From Gammaproteobacteria bacterium (lineage in GTDB: Bacteria; Pseudomonadota; Gammaproteobacteria; JAJRRL01), in the NCBI GenBank assembly GCA_024279495.1, contig JAJRRL010000036.1, forward strand, positions 1 through 64,000: a stretch of DNA of 64,000 bases. Reading direction: 5' to 3'. Position 1 is the stretch's first letter; the number at the start of each line of letters is the position of its first letter. Both the position numbers and the translations under genes were made by a program. Positions 18,400-29,900 of this stretch are shown piece after piece. The notes below the pieces were generated by a model, which worked only from the letters and a program-made list of their open reading frames with translations, was not told the DNA's origin and made no database searches.

Positions 18400-20764
18400 T
18401 GCTCTTCTCCAAGGTGACTGCTTGCTCAGCAGAACCAAAACCTGCTGAAATACTCAAGCCTGAGGGGATCATAACACATTGATCAGGGATTCGATCATCG
18501 ACACGGAGGGTTATTTCTATCTCAGAATCTCCTTGTCTTGCTTTCACCTGACTGCCATCTGACAAACCATGTGTTGATGCTACTGCTGCATTAACCAAAG
18601 CCGACACCTGTTCTGCCCGAAGGGTTTTCTGTAACGAACTGGCTCGACGAACCAATGCATCGGATCGAACCATAGGCCATGGCGCTAGGCGAATAAGCTC
18701 ATTTTCTTTCAAGCTTGGAAGTGTCTTTAATATAGGTAACTCACACACGCTATCTTCTGATTCACAGACCACTGATAAATCATTACGTACAGCTTCCAAT
18801 GAACGATACTCGAAATGATCCAGCTTTAAAAAGTTCGCCAACACACGCAACACTTTCCAAGCAGGCCTTGCATCACCGTGAGGCACCGTGACTGCCTGAA
18901 AGGACTGAATGCTACCTTCGATATTCATAAATTGACCACTGGTTTCAGATGGTGGTGCAACAGGTAACATGATATCAGCGTACTGTCGCATGGCATCAGA
19001 TTCAAAAGCTGTTAGACAAATCACTAAGGCAGCTTCATCCAAGGTTTTCAGTGTTTTCGCTGCTTGAAGTACGTCACTTTCAGGCTCAAGCTGACACAAG
19101 ACATAAGCTCGTCTTGGTTGCTCCATCATGCCCACAATATCCAAACCTGGCTCGGCTAAAGCCATGCCATCAGCCTGTCTGTGGGGCACACAACCAACGT
19201 ACTGCAAACCAACCGTATTTGCGCCGTAAGGCAACTCACCAAAACTAGCGCCTACTAAAGTAGCCAATTGAGATAGGAGCGATCGAAACGCTGATGCATG
19301 AGTGCTTGCCAAAGCATGCTCGCCCATGAGAAGTGCTATTTTCTCTGAGTTCAGTAAGCGTTTTGCAATAGCCTGTGTTTGTGCTGAGGGTTTTTCTGCA
19401 CTAATAACTGCTGACTCACCCTTCTCTTTTGCAACAAGGGCCACCAAAGCAGCTAATTGCTGAAGCAAAGCAGAAGGACCTGCAACCACTTGCTCAGTTA
19501 AAGGGAATGTGTAGGCATAATCCATTGGGTTCATTGCGCAAACAGATAAACCTTCTTCTATGGAAGGATTAATGCGAGTCGTTAAAACCGGGTGTTGAGT
19601 TCGAACATCACAGCCAAAGAAAAATAAAGTATCAAGAGAATCGAGGTCTGCAATCTGACAGCCCAAACGAGGCGATGGTAATCGGCAGGCTTGATCACTG
19701 AAATCTTGCTCTCTTAGGCGAGAGTCAATGTGCTTAGAGCCCAGCGCACGGGTTAACTTTTGCAACAAGAAGCCTTCTTCCATCGTGGTTTGAGGACCAG
19801 CCAATACACCTAAGCAATCACCGCCATTAGAATCGATTAATGATCCTAATTTATCAGCGCACTCACTTAAAGCTGCTTCCCACGAGGCTTCTTTCCAGGT
19901 GCCATTGTGCTTCACCATTGGCGATAACAGACGAGACTCATGAGTCAAGCCTTCAAAACTGAAGCGGTCTCGATCGGAAATCCAGCATTCATTAATGGAT
20001 TCATTTTCTTTAGGGACAACGCGCATCACTTCTCGTGTCTCAACGTTATCGTGTTGAGATGAATGCCAATACATATTTGAACCCAAGCAATCATGAGCAG
20101 CCACACCCTCATGCTCTACGTATTCCCAGCTTCGCCCAGCAAAACGAGATGGTTTTGCTGTTAGAGCGCCAACAGGGCAAACGTCTATCATGTTGCCTGA
20201 CAGTTCTGATTGTAAATCGCGCTCAACGTATGTAGAGACTTTCTCGCCTCCTCCGCGATCGATCATGCCCAGCTCAGACAGGCCACCCAACTCTCGACTA
20301 AAGCGTATGCAACGTGTGCATTGAATGCAGCGCGTCATGTAGGTTTGAAGTAAAGGACCCAGCTCTAGCTTGTCGACAGCTCGCTTGTCGCCTCCAAAGT
20401 CTGATTCGGAGCAACCAAAACCAATGGAGAGATCCTGAAGCTCACACGCTCCTCCTTGATCGCACACAGGGCAATCCAGTGGGTGATTAATTAATAAAAA
20501 TTCCATCACACTACGCTGCGCTTCCAATGCTTTTTCACTTTGAGTGAAAATAACCATGTCAGGCGACACAGGTGTTGAGCAAGCTGGCATAGGTTTTTTC
20601 ATGTTAGCTACTTCAACCAAACACATTCGGCAGTTAGCCGCAACCGATAGCTTTTTGTGATAACAAAAACGAGGAATATAAATGCCATGCTCATCAGCTG
20701 CTTCGATAATGCTGGCACCTTCTAACACCTGATATGTCTGACCGTTGATTTGAATATCAATCAC
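18392..20764 (-). CDS. nuoG: NADH-quinone oxidoreductase subunit G
   Basis: Peripheral-arm subunit of 790 residues that carries several iron-sulfur clusters. The N-terminal 2Fe-2S ferredoxin motif ([19 protein letters not shown]), the [18 protein letters not shown] segment with its His/Cys ligands, and the [14 protein letters not shown] cluster are all visible within the first ~240 residues. The rest is the degenerate molybdopterin oxidoreductase-like domain. It lies between nuoF (6 bp upstream) and nuoH (8-bp overlap). Confidence 0.97.
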   Translation of the reverse strand: MIDIQINGQTYQVLEGASIIEAADEHGIYIPRFCYHKKLSVAANCRMCLVEVANMKKPMPACSTPVSPDMVIFTQSEKALEAQRSVMEFLLINHPLDCPVCDQGGACELQDLSIGFGCSESDFGGDKRAVDKLELGPLLQTYMTRCIQCTRCIRFSRELGGLSELGMIDRGGGEKVSTYVERDLQSELSGNMIDVCPVGALTAKPSRFAGRSWEYVEHEGVAAHDCLGSNMYWHSSQHDNVETREVMRVVPKENESINECWISDRDRFSFEGLTHESRLLSPMVKHNGTWKEASWEAALSECADKLGSLIDSNGGDCLGVLAGPQTTMEEGFLLQKLTRALGSKHIDSRLREQDFSDQACRLPSPRLGCQIADLDSLDTLFFFGCDVRTQHPVLTTRINPSIEEGLSVCAMNPMDYAYTFPLTEQVVAGPSALLQQLAALVALVAKEKGESAVISAEKPSAQTQAIAKRLLNSEKIALLMGEHALASTHASAFRSLLSQLATLVGASFGELPYGANTVGLQYVGCVPHRQADGMALAEPGLDIVGMMEQPRRAYVLCQLEPESDVLQAAKTLKTLDEAALVICLTAFESDAMRQYADIMLPVAPPSETSGQFMNIEGSIQSFQAVTVPHGDARPAWKVLRVLANFLKLDHFEYRSLEAVRNDLSVVCESEDSVCELPILKTLPSLKENELIRLAPWPMVRSDALVRRASSLQKTLRAEQVSALVNAAVASTHGLSDGSQVKARQGDSEIEITLRVDDRIPDQCVMIPSGLSISAGFGSAEQAVTLEKSNA

Positions 20765-20770
20765 AACTGC

Positions 20771-22084
20771 TTACCTCTTCACTGTCCTTGGACCCTGCTT
20801 AATACAGGCTTCAAATTCATGGCGGAAATGCTTTAGGAATCCTTCAACAGGCCACGCAATAGCCTCTCCAAAAACACAAATGGTACGACCCTCAATTTGC
20901 TTGGCAACACGACGCAATCGGTCGATATCACTCATCTCTGCGCGCCCTTCTTCAATGGCACACATCAATCGATACACCCAACCACTGCCTTCTCGGCATG
21001 GCGTACACTGCCCGCAAGATTCGTGCATGTAAAATCGCGATAAACGGCGTGCAACAGCCACCATGCAGGTCGACTCATCCATGATGATCATTCCACCGGA
21101 ACCTAACATAGAACCAGACTGCATCACGCCCTCATAGTCCAAGTTGGTTTTCATCATAACATCACCTGGTATAACAGGCATCGAACTACCACCAGGAATC
21201 ACGGCTTTAAGCTTAGCTCCATTGCGCATACCACCAGCCATCTCGAGTAACTCAGAAAAAGGTGTACCTAAGGCTATTTCATAGTTACCTGGCTTATTGA
21301 CATGGCCAGACACACAGAAAATTTTAGTACCACCACTTTTTTCTGTTCCGGCGCCAGCAAACCAATCTGCGCCACGTTGCAAAATAACAGGAACCGAAGC
21401 AATGGTTTCTGTGTTATTGATCGTTGTTGGCTGACCCCACAAACCAAAGTTTGCTGGAAATGGTGGTTTAAAACGTGGGTTAGGACGCTTACCTTCCAAA
21501 GCATTCATCAGGGCTGTTTCTTCACCGCAAATGTATGCCCCCAACGTGGCTGCATTATGAAGAGCAATAGACACATCGGAACCTAGAATATTAGCGCCCA
21601 CATACCCTGCTTCTGTTGCTTCACGCAACGCTTCTTCACAACGATTGAACGGCAACCAAAATTCACCACGCATGAGGTTATAACCTACTTTCGCACCCAT
21701 GGCATAACAAGCAATCAACATACCTTCCAATAATTGATGCGGATTGTTTGATAAAATAAAGCGATCTTTACAAGTGCCTGGTTCGCTTTCATCCGAATTA
21801 CATAATACATATTTCTCACCTTTGCCAGGCAATTGCGGCGGCATGAAGCTCCACTTCAAACCTGTTGGAAAACCAGCGCCACCTCGACCACGCAATACAG
21901 ACTGTTTAAGCTGCGCAATAATGTCCATTGGTGGTGTTTTCTCTCGAATAATTTTTTCCCAAACCTGGTAACCACCTACTGCTCGATAAGCCTCTAGGGT
22001 CCACGTTTTTTCTTTAGATAGCGTCTCATCATCCCAAGAAGAGATATCTTTAGGCATGACTCGATAACAGACTTCATTCAGCAT
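20771..22084 (-). CDS. nuoF: NADH-quinone oxidoreductase subunit F (FMN/NADH-binding)
   Basis: The NADH dehydrogenase subunit that binds NADH, FMN and cluster N3. The nucleotide-binding loop [17 protein letters not shown], the [23 protein letters not shown] motif, and the cluster ligands [11 protein letters not shown] plus a later Cys in RTICVFGEA are present. The 437-residue length is normal. Directly follows nuoE by 7 bp. Confidence 0.98.
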   Translation of the reverse strand: MLNEVCYRVMPKDISSWDDETLSKEKTWTLEAYRAVGGYQVWEKIIREKTPPMDIIAQLKQSVLRGRGGAGFPTGLKWSFMPPQLPGKGEKYVLCNSDESEPGTCKDRFILSNNPHQLLEGMLIACYAMGAKVGYNLMRGEFWLPFNRCEEALREATEAGYVGANILGSDVSIALHNAATLGAYICGEETALMNALEGKRPNPRFKPPFPANFGLWGQPTTINNTETIASVPVILQRGADWFAGAGTEKSGGTKIFCVSGHVNKPGNYEIALGTPFSELLEMAGGMRNGAKLKAVIPGGSSMPVIPGDVMMKTNLDYEGVMQSGSMLGSGGMIIMDESTCMVAVARRLSRFYMHESCGQCTPCREGSGWVYRLMCAIEEGRAEMSDIDRLRRVAKQIEGRTICVFGEAIAWPVEGFLKHFRHEFEACIKQGPRTVKR

Positions 22085-22091
22085 CTATTCA

Positions 22092-22604
22092 TCACTCCCC
22101 TGATTTTGCTTCTGCAATTAAACGATCCAACAGGACATCCACACTTTCTGGAGTCAACTTCTCATACAACTCACGATCATTCACTTGCAGCATTGGCGCA
22201 TTGATGCAGGCAGCCAAGCACTCTACGTCTCGCAATGTGAACATACCATCTTGTGTCGTCTCACCCATTTTTACACCAAGACGTTTTTCTAAGTGATCGA
22301 CAATGGCATGAGAACCACACAACATACATGATACATTCGTGCAAACAGATAGCTTATAACGGCCAATGGGCTTGAACTCACACATGTCGTAAAAGCTGGC
22401 AACCTCAAACACTTCAATAGCAGGCAAACCAATGTAAGCTGCAATGTTTTCCATGATTTCGTTAGTCAGGTGACCACCATTTTCATCTTGAGCCGCTTTC
22501 AAACCTGCAAGCACTGCAGATCGAGCCTTCCCTTCAGGAAATTTTTTAATCCAAACATCAATCACAGATGCTGTTGATTGACTTAAACCGTGTGTGTCAC
22601 TCAT
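22092..22604 (-). CDS. nuoE: NADH-quinone oxidoreductase subunit E
   Basis: Thioredoxin-like 2Fe-2S subunit (cluster N1a), 170 residues. The ligand pairs are visible as CTNVSCMLCG (with the Cys-x4-Cys spacing) and the later CLAACINAPM. Its ATG overlaps the nuoD stop by one base (TAATG), so translation is likely coupled. Confidence 0.97.
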   Translation of the reverse strand: MSDTHGLSQSTASVIDVWIKKFPEGKARSAVLAGLKAAQDENGGHLTNEIMENIAAYIGLPAIEVFEVASFYDMCEFKPIGRYKLSVCTNVSCMLCGSHAIVDHLEKRLGVKMGETTQDGMFTLRDVECLAACINAPMLQVNDRELYEKLTPESVDVLLDRLIAEAKSGE

Positions 22605-23857
22605 TATCTATCCACCTCACCAAACACAACATCAATACTCGACAAAATAGCCGCCAAATCTGCCAACATGTGCCCTTGGCACATTTCATTTAATGCACCC
22701 AAGTGCGCAAAACTAGCTGCTCTTATTTTAAGTCGGTAGGGTTTATTTGCCCCATCAGAAATCAAAGAAATACCAAACTCACCTTTTGGATGCTCAGTTC
22801 CCACATACACTTCGCCTGGAGGAATGGAATAGCCCTCTGTTTTTAGCTTGAAGTGATGGATTTGAGCCTCCATGGATGTCTTCATTTTTTCGCGCTTTGG
22901 TGGCACCACTTTTGCATCGTCCGACCGAACTGGACCTTGATTTTGCTTCAACCAAGTCACGCACTGTCTAACAATAGCTGTGGATTGGCGCATCTCTTCC
23001 ACTCGAACTAAATAACGATCGTAACAATCACCGTTAGTGCCTATAGGAATCTTGAAGTCGAGTTCGTTGTAAACATCGTAAGGACGTTTTTTACGTAAAT
23101 CCCAAGCAACGCCTGATCCACGAAGCATAGGGCCACTGAAGCCAAGCGCAATTGCTCGCTCAGCAGTAACAATGCCAACATCGACTGTTCGCTGCTTCCA
23201 AATACGGTTATCGGTTAACAAGGTTTCGTATTCATCAATTAATGCAGGAAAGCGCTCGGTAAAATCCCAGACAAAATCAAGCAAACTACCATCACGAGCA
23301 CGGTTGAGTGAAGCCGTTTCTTTTTCGTTGTGCCAGCAAGAGGATTCATGATTTGGCATTGAATCAGGCAGGTCGCGATACACCCCACCAGGCCGGAAAT
23401 AAGTCGCATGCATTCTTGCGCCAGACACAGCTTCGTAACAATCAATCAAGTCTTCTCTTTCACGGAAAGCATAAAGGAAGACGCTCATTGCGCCAATATC
23501 AAGAGCATGCGCACCCAACCACATCAGATGATTTAGTATCCGAGTGATTTCTGCAAACATGACTCGAATGTATTGAGCACGAGTCGGTACATCGAGATTT
23601 AACAACGCCTCTAAGGCCAGCACATAGGCATGCTCGTTACACATCATAGAGCAATAATCCAAGCGATCCATATAGCCAATGTTTTGGCTGTATGGCTTGG
23701 ACTCTGCAAGCTTTTCTGTGGCCCGATGCAATAAACCAATATGCGGATCAATGTGTTCAATTGTTTCGCCGCTGGTTTCTAAGATAAGACGAAGAACGCC
23801 ATGAGCAGAGGGATGCTGAGGACCAAAGTTAAAGGTAAAATGACGAAATTCACTCAT
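22604..23857 (-). CDS. nuoD: NADH-quinone oxidoreductase subunit D
   Basis: 49-kDa-type subunit that forms the quinone site together with NuoB. The diagnostic [15 protein letters not shown] lies at the N-terminus, and the protein ends with the conserved DVVFGEVDR. The start is placed at ATG 23857 (MSEFRHF), which has AGAGGTG upstream and overlaps nuoC by 8 bp; a longer frame adds 19 unconserved residues inside nuoC. 417 residues. Confidence 0.98.
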   Translation of the reverse strand: MSEFRHFTFNFGPQHPSAHGVLRLILETSGETIEHIDPHIGLLHRATEKLAESKPYSQNIGYMDRLDYCSMMCNEHAYVLALEALLNLDVPTRAQYIRVMFAEITRILNHLMWLGAHALDIGAMSVFLYAFREREDLIDCYEAVSGARMHATYFRPGGVYRDLPDSMPNHESSCWHNEKETASLNRARDGSLLDFVWDFTERFPALIDEYETLLTDNRIWKQRTVDVGIVTAERAIALGFSGPMLRGSGVAWDLRKKRPYDVYNELDFKIPIGTNGDCYDRYLVRVEEMRQSTAIVRQCVTWLKQNQGPVRSDDAKVVPPKREKMKTSMEAQIHHFKLKTEGYSIPPGEVYVGTEHPKGEFGISLISDGANKPYRLKIRAASFAHLGALNEMCQGHMLADLAAILSSIDVVFGEVDR

Positions 23858-24557
23858 CGGACACCTCTTGTTGGTGGGCGTTTGTTTTTTCCTGCAGGTA
23901 ACGATTATCGCCACGAATCACTTTGGGAACTAACACTCGAGGTTTAATGCTAACAGGCTCATAAACGCAACGCTTACTTTGCGCATCGTAACGTAACTCG
24001 ACATGCCCAATCAGTGGGAAATCTTTTCTGAATGGGTGACCAATAAAGCCATAGTCGGTCAAAATACGTCGCAAGTCAGGGTGGCCATCAAAAATGATAC
24101 CGAACAAATCAAAAGCTTCTCGCTCAAACCAATTGGCCAGAGGCCAAATACCCACAACAGAGGGAACAATGGGTGGGTCCATAGCCAAATAGACTCTAAG
24201 GCGCACAATGAAATTATGGCAAATAGAGCGAACAATGTAAGTCACTGCAAAACGAGGCTTATCCCAAGGAATAACCTGCTCGCCTTTATCTGATTCGGCC
24301 ACACCTCGATCGAAACCACCTGTCGTCGCTTCGTGTGTTCGCCAATAAGAGCGACCATAATCAAGGTAATCTACCCCAAAGAGCTCAATTAAATTATCGA
24401 AACGCAGACTTGGCTCGTCTCTTAATTGCTGCGTCACTTCCAAAAGATTTTGCGCAGATACATCGATGGATACCATATCGGAATCTTGATGAATCGCATC
24501 AACACGACCAGATAAAAGGTCGGTTAAGGTATGATGAAGCGCTGATTCGCTGGACAT
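23850..24557 (-). CDS. nuoC: NADH-quinone oxidoreductase subunit C
   Basis: 30-kDa-type peripheral subunit. The family signature [19 protein letters not shown] followed by [10 protein letters not shown] is intact, as is the [11 protein letters not shown] segment. It is a separate gene here and is not fused to nuoD as in E. coli. The 235-residue length is at the longer end because of a charged insertion around [11 protein letters not shown] and a C-terminal tail past the core. Confidence 0.97.
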   Translation of the reverse strand: MSSESALHHTLTDLLSGRVDAIHQDSDMVSIDVSAQNLLEVTQQLRDEPSLRFDNLIELFGVDYLDYGRSYWRTHEATTGGFDRGVAESDKGEQVIPWDKPRFAVTYIVRSICHNFIVRLRVYLAMDPPIVPSVVGIWPLANWFEREAFDLFGIIFDGHPDLRRILTDYGFIGHPFRKDFPLIGHVELRYDAQSKRCVYEPVSIKPRVLVPKVIRGDNRYLQEKTNAHQQEVSDE

Positions 24558-24564
24558 ACAAGCA

Positions 24565-25068
24565 CTACTCCATGTCAGATGTTGTTTTTTTAAATTGATT
24601 CAAGAAGCTCTGCTGACGTTTGACCTTATTCTGCAATTGAATAAGTCCATACACCAAAGCTTCAGCAGCTGGTGGACAACCAGGCACATAGATATCAACC
24701 GGAAGAATTCGATCACAACCGCGAACAACTGAATAGGCGTAGTGATAATAACCACCCCCGTTCGCGCAAGACCCCATGGACATCACCCAACGAGGCTCAG
24801 CCATTTGATCAAACACCTTACGCATAGCTGGTGCCATCTTATTCGTTAAGGTGCCTGCAACAATGATTAAGTCATCTTGCCTAGGGCTAGGGCGAAACAA
24901 AAATCCAAATCGATCGATATCATAACGTGAAGCCGCTGCGTGCATCATTTCAACAGCACAACAAGCCAAACCAAAGGTCATAGGCCACATTGAACCACTA
25001 CGAGCCCAACTGACCAAGCGATCAACTGACGTTAGAACAAAACCTTGACCCTGCATTGGTTGACTCAT
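24565..25068 (-). CDS. nuoB: NADH-quinone oxidoreductase subunit B
   Basis: Subunit carrying cluster N2, the last electron carrier before quinone. The ligands are visible in [25 protein letters not shown] and [11 protein letters not shown]. The start is set at ATG 25068 (MSQPMQG) with GGGAGTG just upstream and 2 bp after the nuoA stop; the 11 residues encoded further upstream overlap nuoA and are not family-like. 167 residues. Confidence 0.97.
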   Translation of the reverse strand: MSQPMQGQGFVLTSVDRLVSWARSGSMWPMTFGLACCAVEMMHAAASRYDIDRFGFLFRPSPRQDDLIIVAGTLTNKMAPAMRKVFDQMAEPRWVMSMGSCANGGGYYHYAYSVVRGCDRILPVDIYVPGCPPAAEALVYGLIQLQNKVKRQQSFLNQFKKTTSDME

Positions 25069-25070
25069 GA

Positions 25071-25433
25071 TCACTCCCACTCCAGCGCGCCGCGCTTCCA
25101 TTCATAAATAAAACCGACCACCAAGATAGCTAGAAAAAGCATCATGCTGACAAAACCAAACCAATGAATTCGACGAAGTGACACAGCCCATGGGAACAAG
25201 AAGGCTGTCTCTAAATCAAAGATGATAAATAAGATAGCAACAAGGTAATAGCGCACATTAAAAGGCATACGAGCATCTTCAAAGGCATTAAACCCGCACT
25301 CGTAGGGAGAAAGTTTTTCAGGGTTTGGGCGAGAAGGGCCTAGCTTTCTAGAAAGCAGCATGGGAGCAACACCCATGATGAGACCAACAATCACCAACAA
25401 GAAAATCGAAAAATACTCTGTCAACATGTGCAT
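25071..25433 (-). CDS. nuoA: NADH-quinone oxidoreductase subunit A
   Basis: Three-helix membrane subunit at the arm junction, 120 residues. [18 protein letters not shown] and the acidic [14 protein letters not shown] helix are diagnostic. First gene of the nuo operon, 50 bp after tRNA-Leu. I see no strong promoter in that gap, so readthrough from secG/tRNA-Leu or a promoter further upstream is possible. Confidence 0.97.
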   Translation of the reverse strand: MHMLTEYFSIFLLVIVGLIMGVAPMLLSRKLGPSRPNPEKLSPYECGFNAFEDARMPFNVRYYLVAILFIIFDLETAFLFPWAVSLRRIHWFGFVSMMLFLAILVVGFIYEWKRGALEWE

Positions 25434-25483
25434 AGTATAGAACTCCCTTAAATCGTAGCTATGCTAAATAAGCCTCGGATGAA

Positions 25484-25565
25484 TGCCGAAGGCCGGACTC
25501 GAACCGGCACAGCTTTCGCCACTGCCCCCTCAAGACAGCGTGTCTACCAATTCCACCACTTCGGC
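25484..25565 (-). tRNA. tRNA-Leu (GAG)
   Basis: An 82-nt class II tRNA on the minus strand. Acceptor GCCGAAG/CTTCGGC, anticodon arm CTGTC-TTGAGGG-GGCAG with anticodon GAG, a variable arm, and T arm GCCGG/CCGGC. After the discriminator A the genome reads TTC, so CCA is not encoded, unlike the three other tRNAs in the window. The secG-tRNA-Leu-nuoA order is conserved in related bacteria. Confidence 0.95.
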
Positions 25566-25708
25566 ATGAAAGGCGGTCATCCTGACACATTGTTAAGCGT
25601 CAAATGATTCGACACAAAATGCATAAACGCACGGATTGCTTTTACCACGACAAAAAGTGTCTGTCCAGTCAAAAGGCACTTTCCCCACGGACCCATTGAT
25701 CAAAAACT

Positions 25709-26041
25709 CTACTTCTTCTCAGACTTAGCATTTACAGCGGCCAAAGGCTTAACAAGCGCTGGTGGGGCTGTTTGATGAAGCAGTGAGTCCAAACCTTTGC
25801 TCACAGGTTGAGCGTGAACAGTGAAATAACCTATTAAAAGGCTGGTCGCAAAAAATGAGGCTGCTAGCAAGCTTGTGAGCTTCACCATAAAAGGAAGCGC
25901 ACCTACGCTACCAAACACAGACCCAGAAGCACTAGACCCCAGAGAAACACCTGCGTTGGCGCCTTTTCCATGCTGCATCAACACAACAGCAACTAAACAA
26001 CACGCAATAATTACGTGGAAGATGATAATGATTTGAAACAT
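25709..26041 (-). CDS. secG: Protein translocase subunit SecG
   Basis: Membrane subunit of the SecYEG translocon. The 110-residue protein has two hydrophobic helices separated by the conserved loop LMQHGKGANAGVSLGSSASGS (family pattern QxGKGA..G). A Lys/Ala-rich C-terminal tail follows. Its 5' end overlaps the 3' end of tpiA by 31 bp. The start at 26041 is needed to include the whole first helix, so I accept the overlap. Confidence 0.95.
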   Translation of the reverse strand: MFQIIIIFHVIIACCLVAVVLMQHGKGANAGVSLGSSASGSVFGSVGALPFMVKLTSLLAASFFATSLLIGYFTVHAQPVSKGLDSLLHQTAPPALVKPLAAVNAKSEKK

Positions 26042-26790
26042 TGATTCATAATCTCTAAAAAATCAGCCGGCTTAAGTGACGCTCCTCCAACTAAAGCACC
26101 ATCAAGATCTGGCAAAGCACATAATTCAGCAGTATTACTTGGTTTCACACTGCCCCCATATAGAAGTAAAGTCCGCTCAGACAGGGACTCACTCCCCTCT
26201 TTGAGCACTCGGCGAATAGCAGCAAGGACGGACTCTACGTCTGCCACACTAGCCACTTTTCCTGTGCCGATAGCCCAAACAGGCTCATAAGCTACCACAA
26301 AAGGCGCTTCTAAAAAACCCGATTCATCGGAAAGAGCTGCCAATAGCTGACTGCAAATCACTGTCTCAGCCTCTCCAGCCTCTCGCTGGTCCAAAGTTTC
26401 CCCCACACAAACGATGGGCGTTAAACCTGCGGCCACTGCCCGGTTTACTTTTTGAGCAACAATGGCGTCGGTTTCAGCAAACAAAGCACGTCTCTCAGAG
26501 TGACCCACAATCGCATAACTTGCACCAAAATCTGCAATCATGCTCGCAGAGACCTCACCTGTATAAGCGCCACTAGCTTCTGCTGCATGCGATTGACTGC
26601 CCCAAGCAATGGGACTGCCCTTCAGGCTTGACTCACAGCTAGGCAAGAACACAGCTGGTGGACACACCAACATATCGACAGCTTCAACCCACTCTTCCCG
26701 AAAACCGGCCCGTAACGCCTTTAAGCGCTCTTCCACGTCAGCTCGACGACCATTTAACTTCCAATTCCCTGCAATCAATGGGCGACGCAT
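26011..26790 (-). CDS. tpiA: Triosephosphate isomerase
   Basis: Interconverts dihydroxyacetone phosphate and glyceraldehyde 3-phosphate. The 259-residue TIM barrel has Lys11 (GNWKLNG), the electrophile His97 (IVGHSERR), catalytic Glu169 (AYEPVWAIGTG), and the phosphate-binding YGGSVKPSN. It precedes secG, as in many gammaproteobacteria. Divergently transcribed from the giant gene at 26964. Confidence 0.97.
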   Translation of the reverse strand: MRRPLIAGNWKLNGRRADVEERLKALRAGFREEWVEAVDMLVCPPAVFLPSCESSLKGSPIAWGSQSHAAEASGAYTGEVSASMIADFGASYAIVGHSERRALFAETDAIVAQKVNRAVAAGLTPIVCVGETLDQREAGEAETVICSQLLAALSDESGFLEAPFVVAYEPVWAIGTGKVASVADVESVLAAIRRVLKEGSESLSERTLLLYGGSVKPSNTAELCALPDLDGALVGGASLKPADFLEIMNQCFKSLSSST

Positions 26791-26963
26791 GGCGCTCTCC
26801 TTGTTCGTACCTTAAAGTCGTACCCTAATATAAATTCACTCTCTCGTGAAGCTTGAATTCCAGCCTTAGCCGACAACGTCGCTTACTATCTTTATGTGGC
26901 TTAAATTTAATCAGCCTACTACAATGAAGTTATTAGTGATACTTTTTAAGTTAAGGCTTATGC

Positions 26964-29900
26964 ATGAAAACCTCTGATATAAAATGGCCTAAGTGGTTGA
27001 TTATGCTACCAAAACCTAAAGCCTCTGCGGTATCACCTGCTGCCGCGTTCAACCCTGCTGCCGCCACATCAGGAGAAGCCTGGCAGTCTAGCTCCACTCC
27101 CAGCCAACGTCCTGAATTCAAGACCTTAGTGCTTGATTTGCATGTTTTTCAAGATGGCATTGATATCGGGAAAACACAAGCCCTCATTCATTACTTACAA
27201 CGCCATGGCGTACCCGTCGTGCTTTGTGTCAAGACCGAGCACGGAAAACAATTTCTTCCACTCAAAAAAGGCGCTCTCTGTGCCCGTTGGCTAAAAAAAC
27301 TCTCTGTTTTTGATCCTGATACCGATTACAAACAACTCGCAAAGCATGAGGTAGCACGCGATAAAGTAGCCACCCTAACACCCTGGCGAGGCCGAAGACT
27401 TGTTAAGCTAACTCATAACAATCGCTGGTATTTAGCTCCTTTCAGCAAAGAAGAAGAAAGCAAGAAAAACCCGAAACAACAAGCTTTTTACGTAGGCCAC
27501 TGCAATGCACATATTGCCAATGCCTATGGCAAGAAAAAAGTACCCCGAGGTCATACCGGAAACAGCTTACGATATGCCAATGAGACTCCTCTTGTTAAAA
27601 AGATTAATCTTTCAACAGAAGACCTTTCTCCTGACAAAATCTCCGACATCATTAAAGCTCACCCTCTCCATCTTGAACAAATACTACAAACTCTGTCAGA
27701 GAGGGGCTTATTCAGTAACGAAATGATTGAAAGTCTCCATAGTATAGGCAACCTTGAAAAACGACTCTATCCCCGAATCGCCCGTTTCATTCATACACAC
27801 TTAACCCCTGAAGAAAGACCCTTAGCAGCTAACTATTACATCGCTCTTAAAGGTGTTATTTCTACTGACGAGATTCCACTCGAACGAATCTTGAAAGAGA
27901 CAGGTATGTATATTTTCCATGTTTTTGATCTTTTAAATGCTTTCCCCAAACTCTGGAAGTCATTTAATGAAATCATATCAAAGGGTGATGATAGGCTTCT
28001 AGAGAACTTACAAACACAGATGCGTTCACCTTTCTCGCCAGTAAGGGATGTTTTTAAAAACGCACCTCCCAGCCTATTAAAAACCTGCTTAAAGATGAGC
28101 CCCATCAGAAGCCTGGCATCACTTTCCTTATACCTTGATTGCTTCCCTGAAAGCATCGATTTTCTTATTCAAGAAAACCTCTCCTTACTAAAAGCCAACA
28201 ACCTTACTCTCCATCATAACGACATTGCCAGTTTTTCTACCGGTTTATCAAAAATTTACACATCTCAAAAAGAGATGCGACCATCCCTTAGAAAGCTTTA
28301 CTTTGAGGTAGCTGAAAGAATAAAAAAAGAAAAGCCTCTTTTATTACCGCGATTCAAAGATCCCCGCATTCTATTCGAAGACAATGAAGAAAAAATAGAG
28401 GCACTGTTTGGCTCTATGAAGCTAAACGATATGCCATTGAAAAATGTCAACCAAAACCCTGTGGCTATTCGTTTTTTTAGCAGGAAATATCGCCAAAAGG
28501 TTATCAACACACTAACAAAATATAGTGCTATGCGCCTCTTTCCATACCTAGACCCAGATAACACAGGGAAAATCTCTCTTTTGTTTTCTGATCTAAGCGA
28601 TAAGGAAAAATTATCAGACAGCAGTAAAGATGACTTAGCCATCCTTGAACGCCTAGCAAGTTACTGCACTGTAGAAGAAGCAAAAATCCTTTCAAAACAC
28701 ACACCCTACATAAGAGATAACGGAGGAATATTCACTCCTTTTTACCTCCCGATACACAATAAAGAGCAAATTAAATTCAACAAAGAACTTCAGGTTGGAC
28801 TCTATGAATCCCAAGTATTAGCAGAAGATAAGAACTTGGAACTCCATCACTACGATAAGCATAATCTCGATGTCATATTCAAGCATAAAGCTGAAACAAA
28901 AGATGCGCCAGACACATTCCCCGGTGTGACTTATTTAAGCATTGGCTTGCTGTCTGATGACTCCCCCATTGAGGAATGGATGGCTCGGTTTCCCGACCTT
29001 AAATACATTCGCATTGACTGTCATGAGGCCTCTATTGAAAAAGCTTATACGCTCTTAAATGCCTGCGACTCTAAGCGTATTTTACTAGGCGTCAAACAAG
29101 TAAGTATCTCAGAAATACCAACCCGAACTGGCCCAATTGAAACCGGTATACTTTCTCAATTTCCTGAGTTAACACACTTTTACTGCGATAAGATCCCTCC
29201 AGGAAGAGAAGATAAACTAAAAAGCTACTGCGCCAAGAACAATATTTTATTAAACGAGCCTAAAGAAACCAGCGCAACAAACAACTCAAGCCAAGAACAC
29301 ATTGAATCACAGCAAAGAAAGCATTCCTCCAGTGTTTTTATTGGAGAAGATTTAAATGAAAAAATTAGAATGCTAGAATCAGGCAAGTCTCATTTCAACT
29401 ATCATGAAGCCGGAAAACTGCTCAATGCTTTCGGGAGGAAACTTCATCGATTTAGAATGAAGATCACGGATTTATCAGACAACCTTAGAAAGACTGTTGA
29501 TTGCAAAGCAAAGCTAAACGAACAAGAACTACCCCCTCCTATAAGCGAAGAGCTTATCAAAAAGAAATCAGAGACAGGAGGTGACTCCTATTGCTATTAT
29601 TTTTCCCGAAAAATACCGGCCCATAAAGAAATCCGCCTGCCTTCTGCGGACGTCAATGAACAGCTACTAGCTTTGTCTTCTTCAAAGAAAACTGATTTAA
29701 CACTCTATCGCGGAGAAGATGACTTCTATTATGTTAAGTCAAATCGAGCAACAGAAATCAGTTATCTTTTGGAAGCACCTTGCTTTGAAGCAAGCTCCAT
29801 TATTCAATCCGCTAAGGCGGTAGATAAACTGCTAACCGGGAAAGATAAAGAGACACAAGAGATCAGACAAATCTTAAAAAACTATTACACTAATCCCAAT

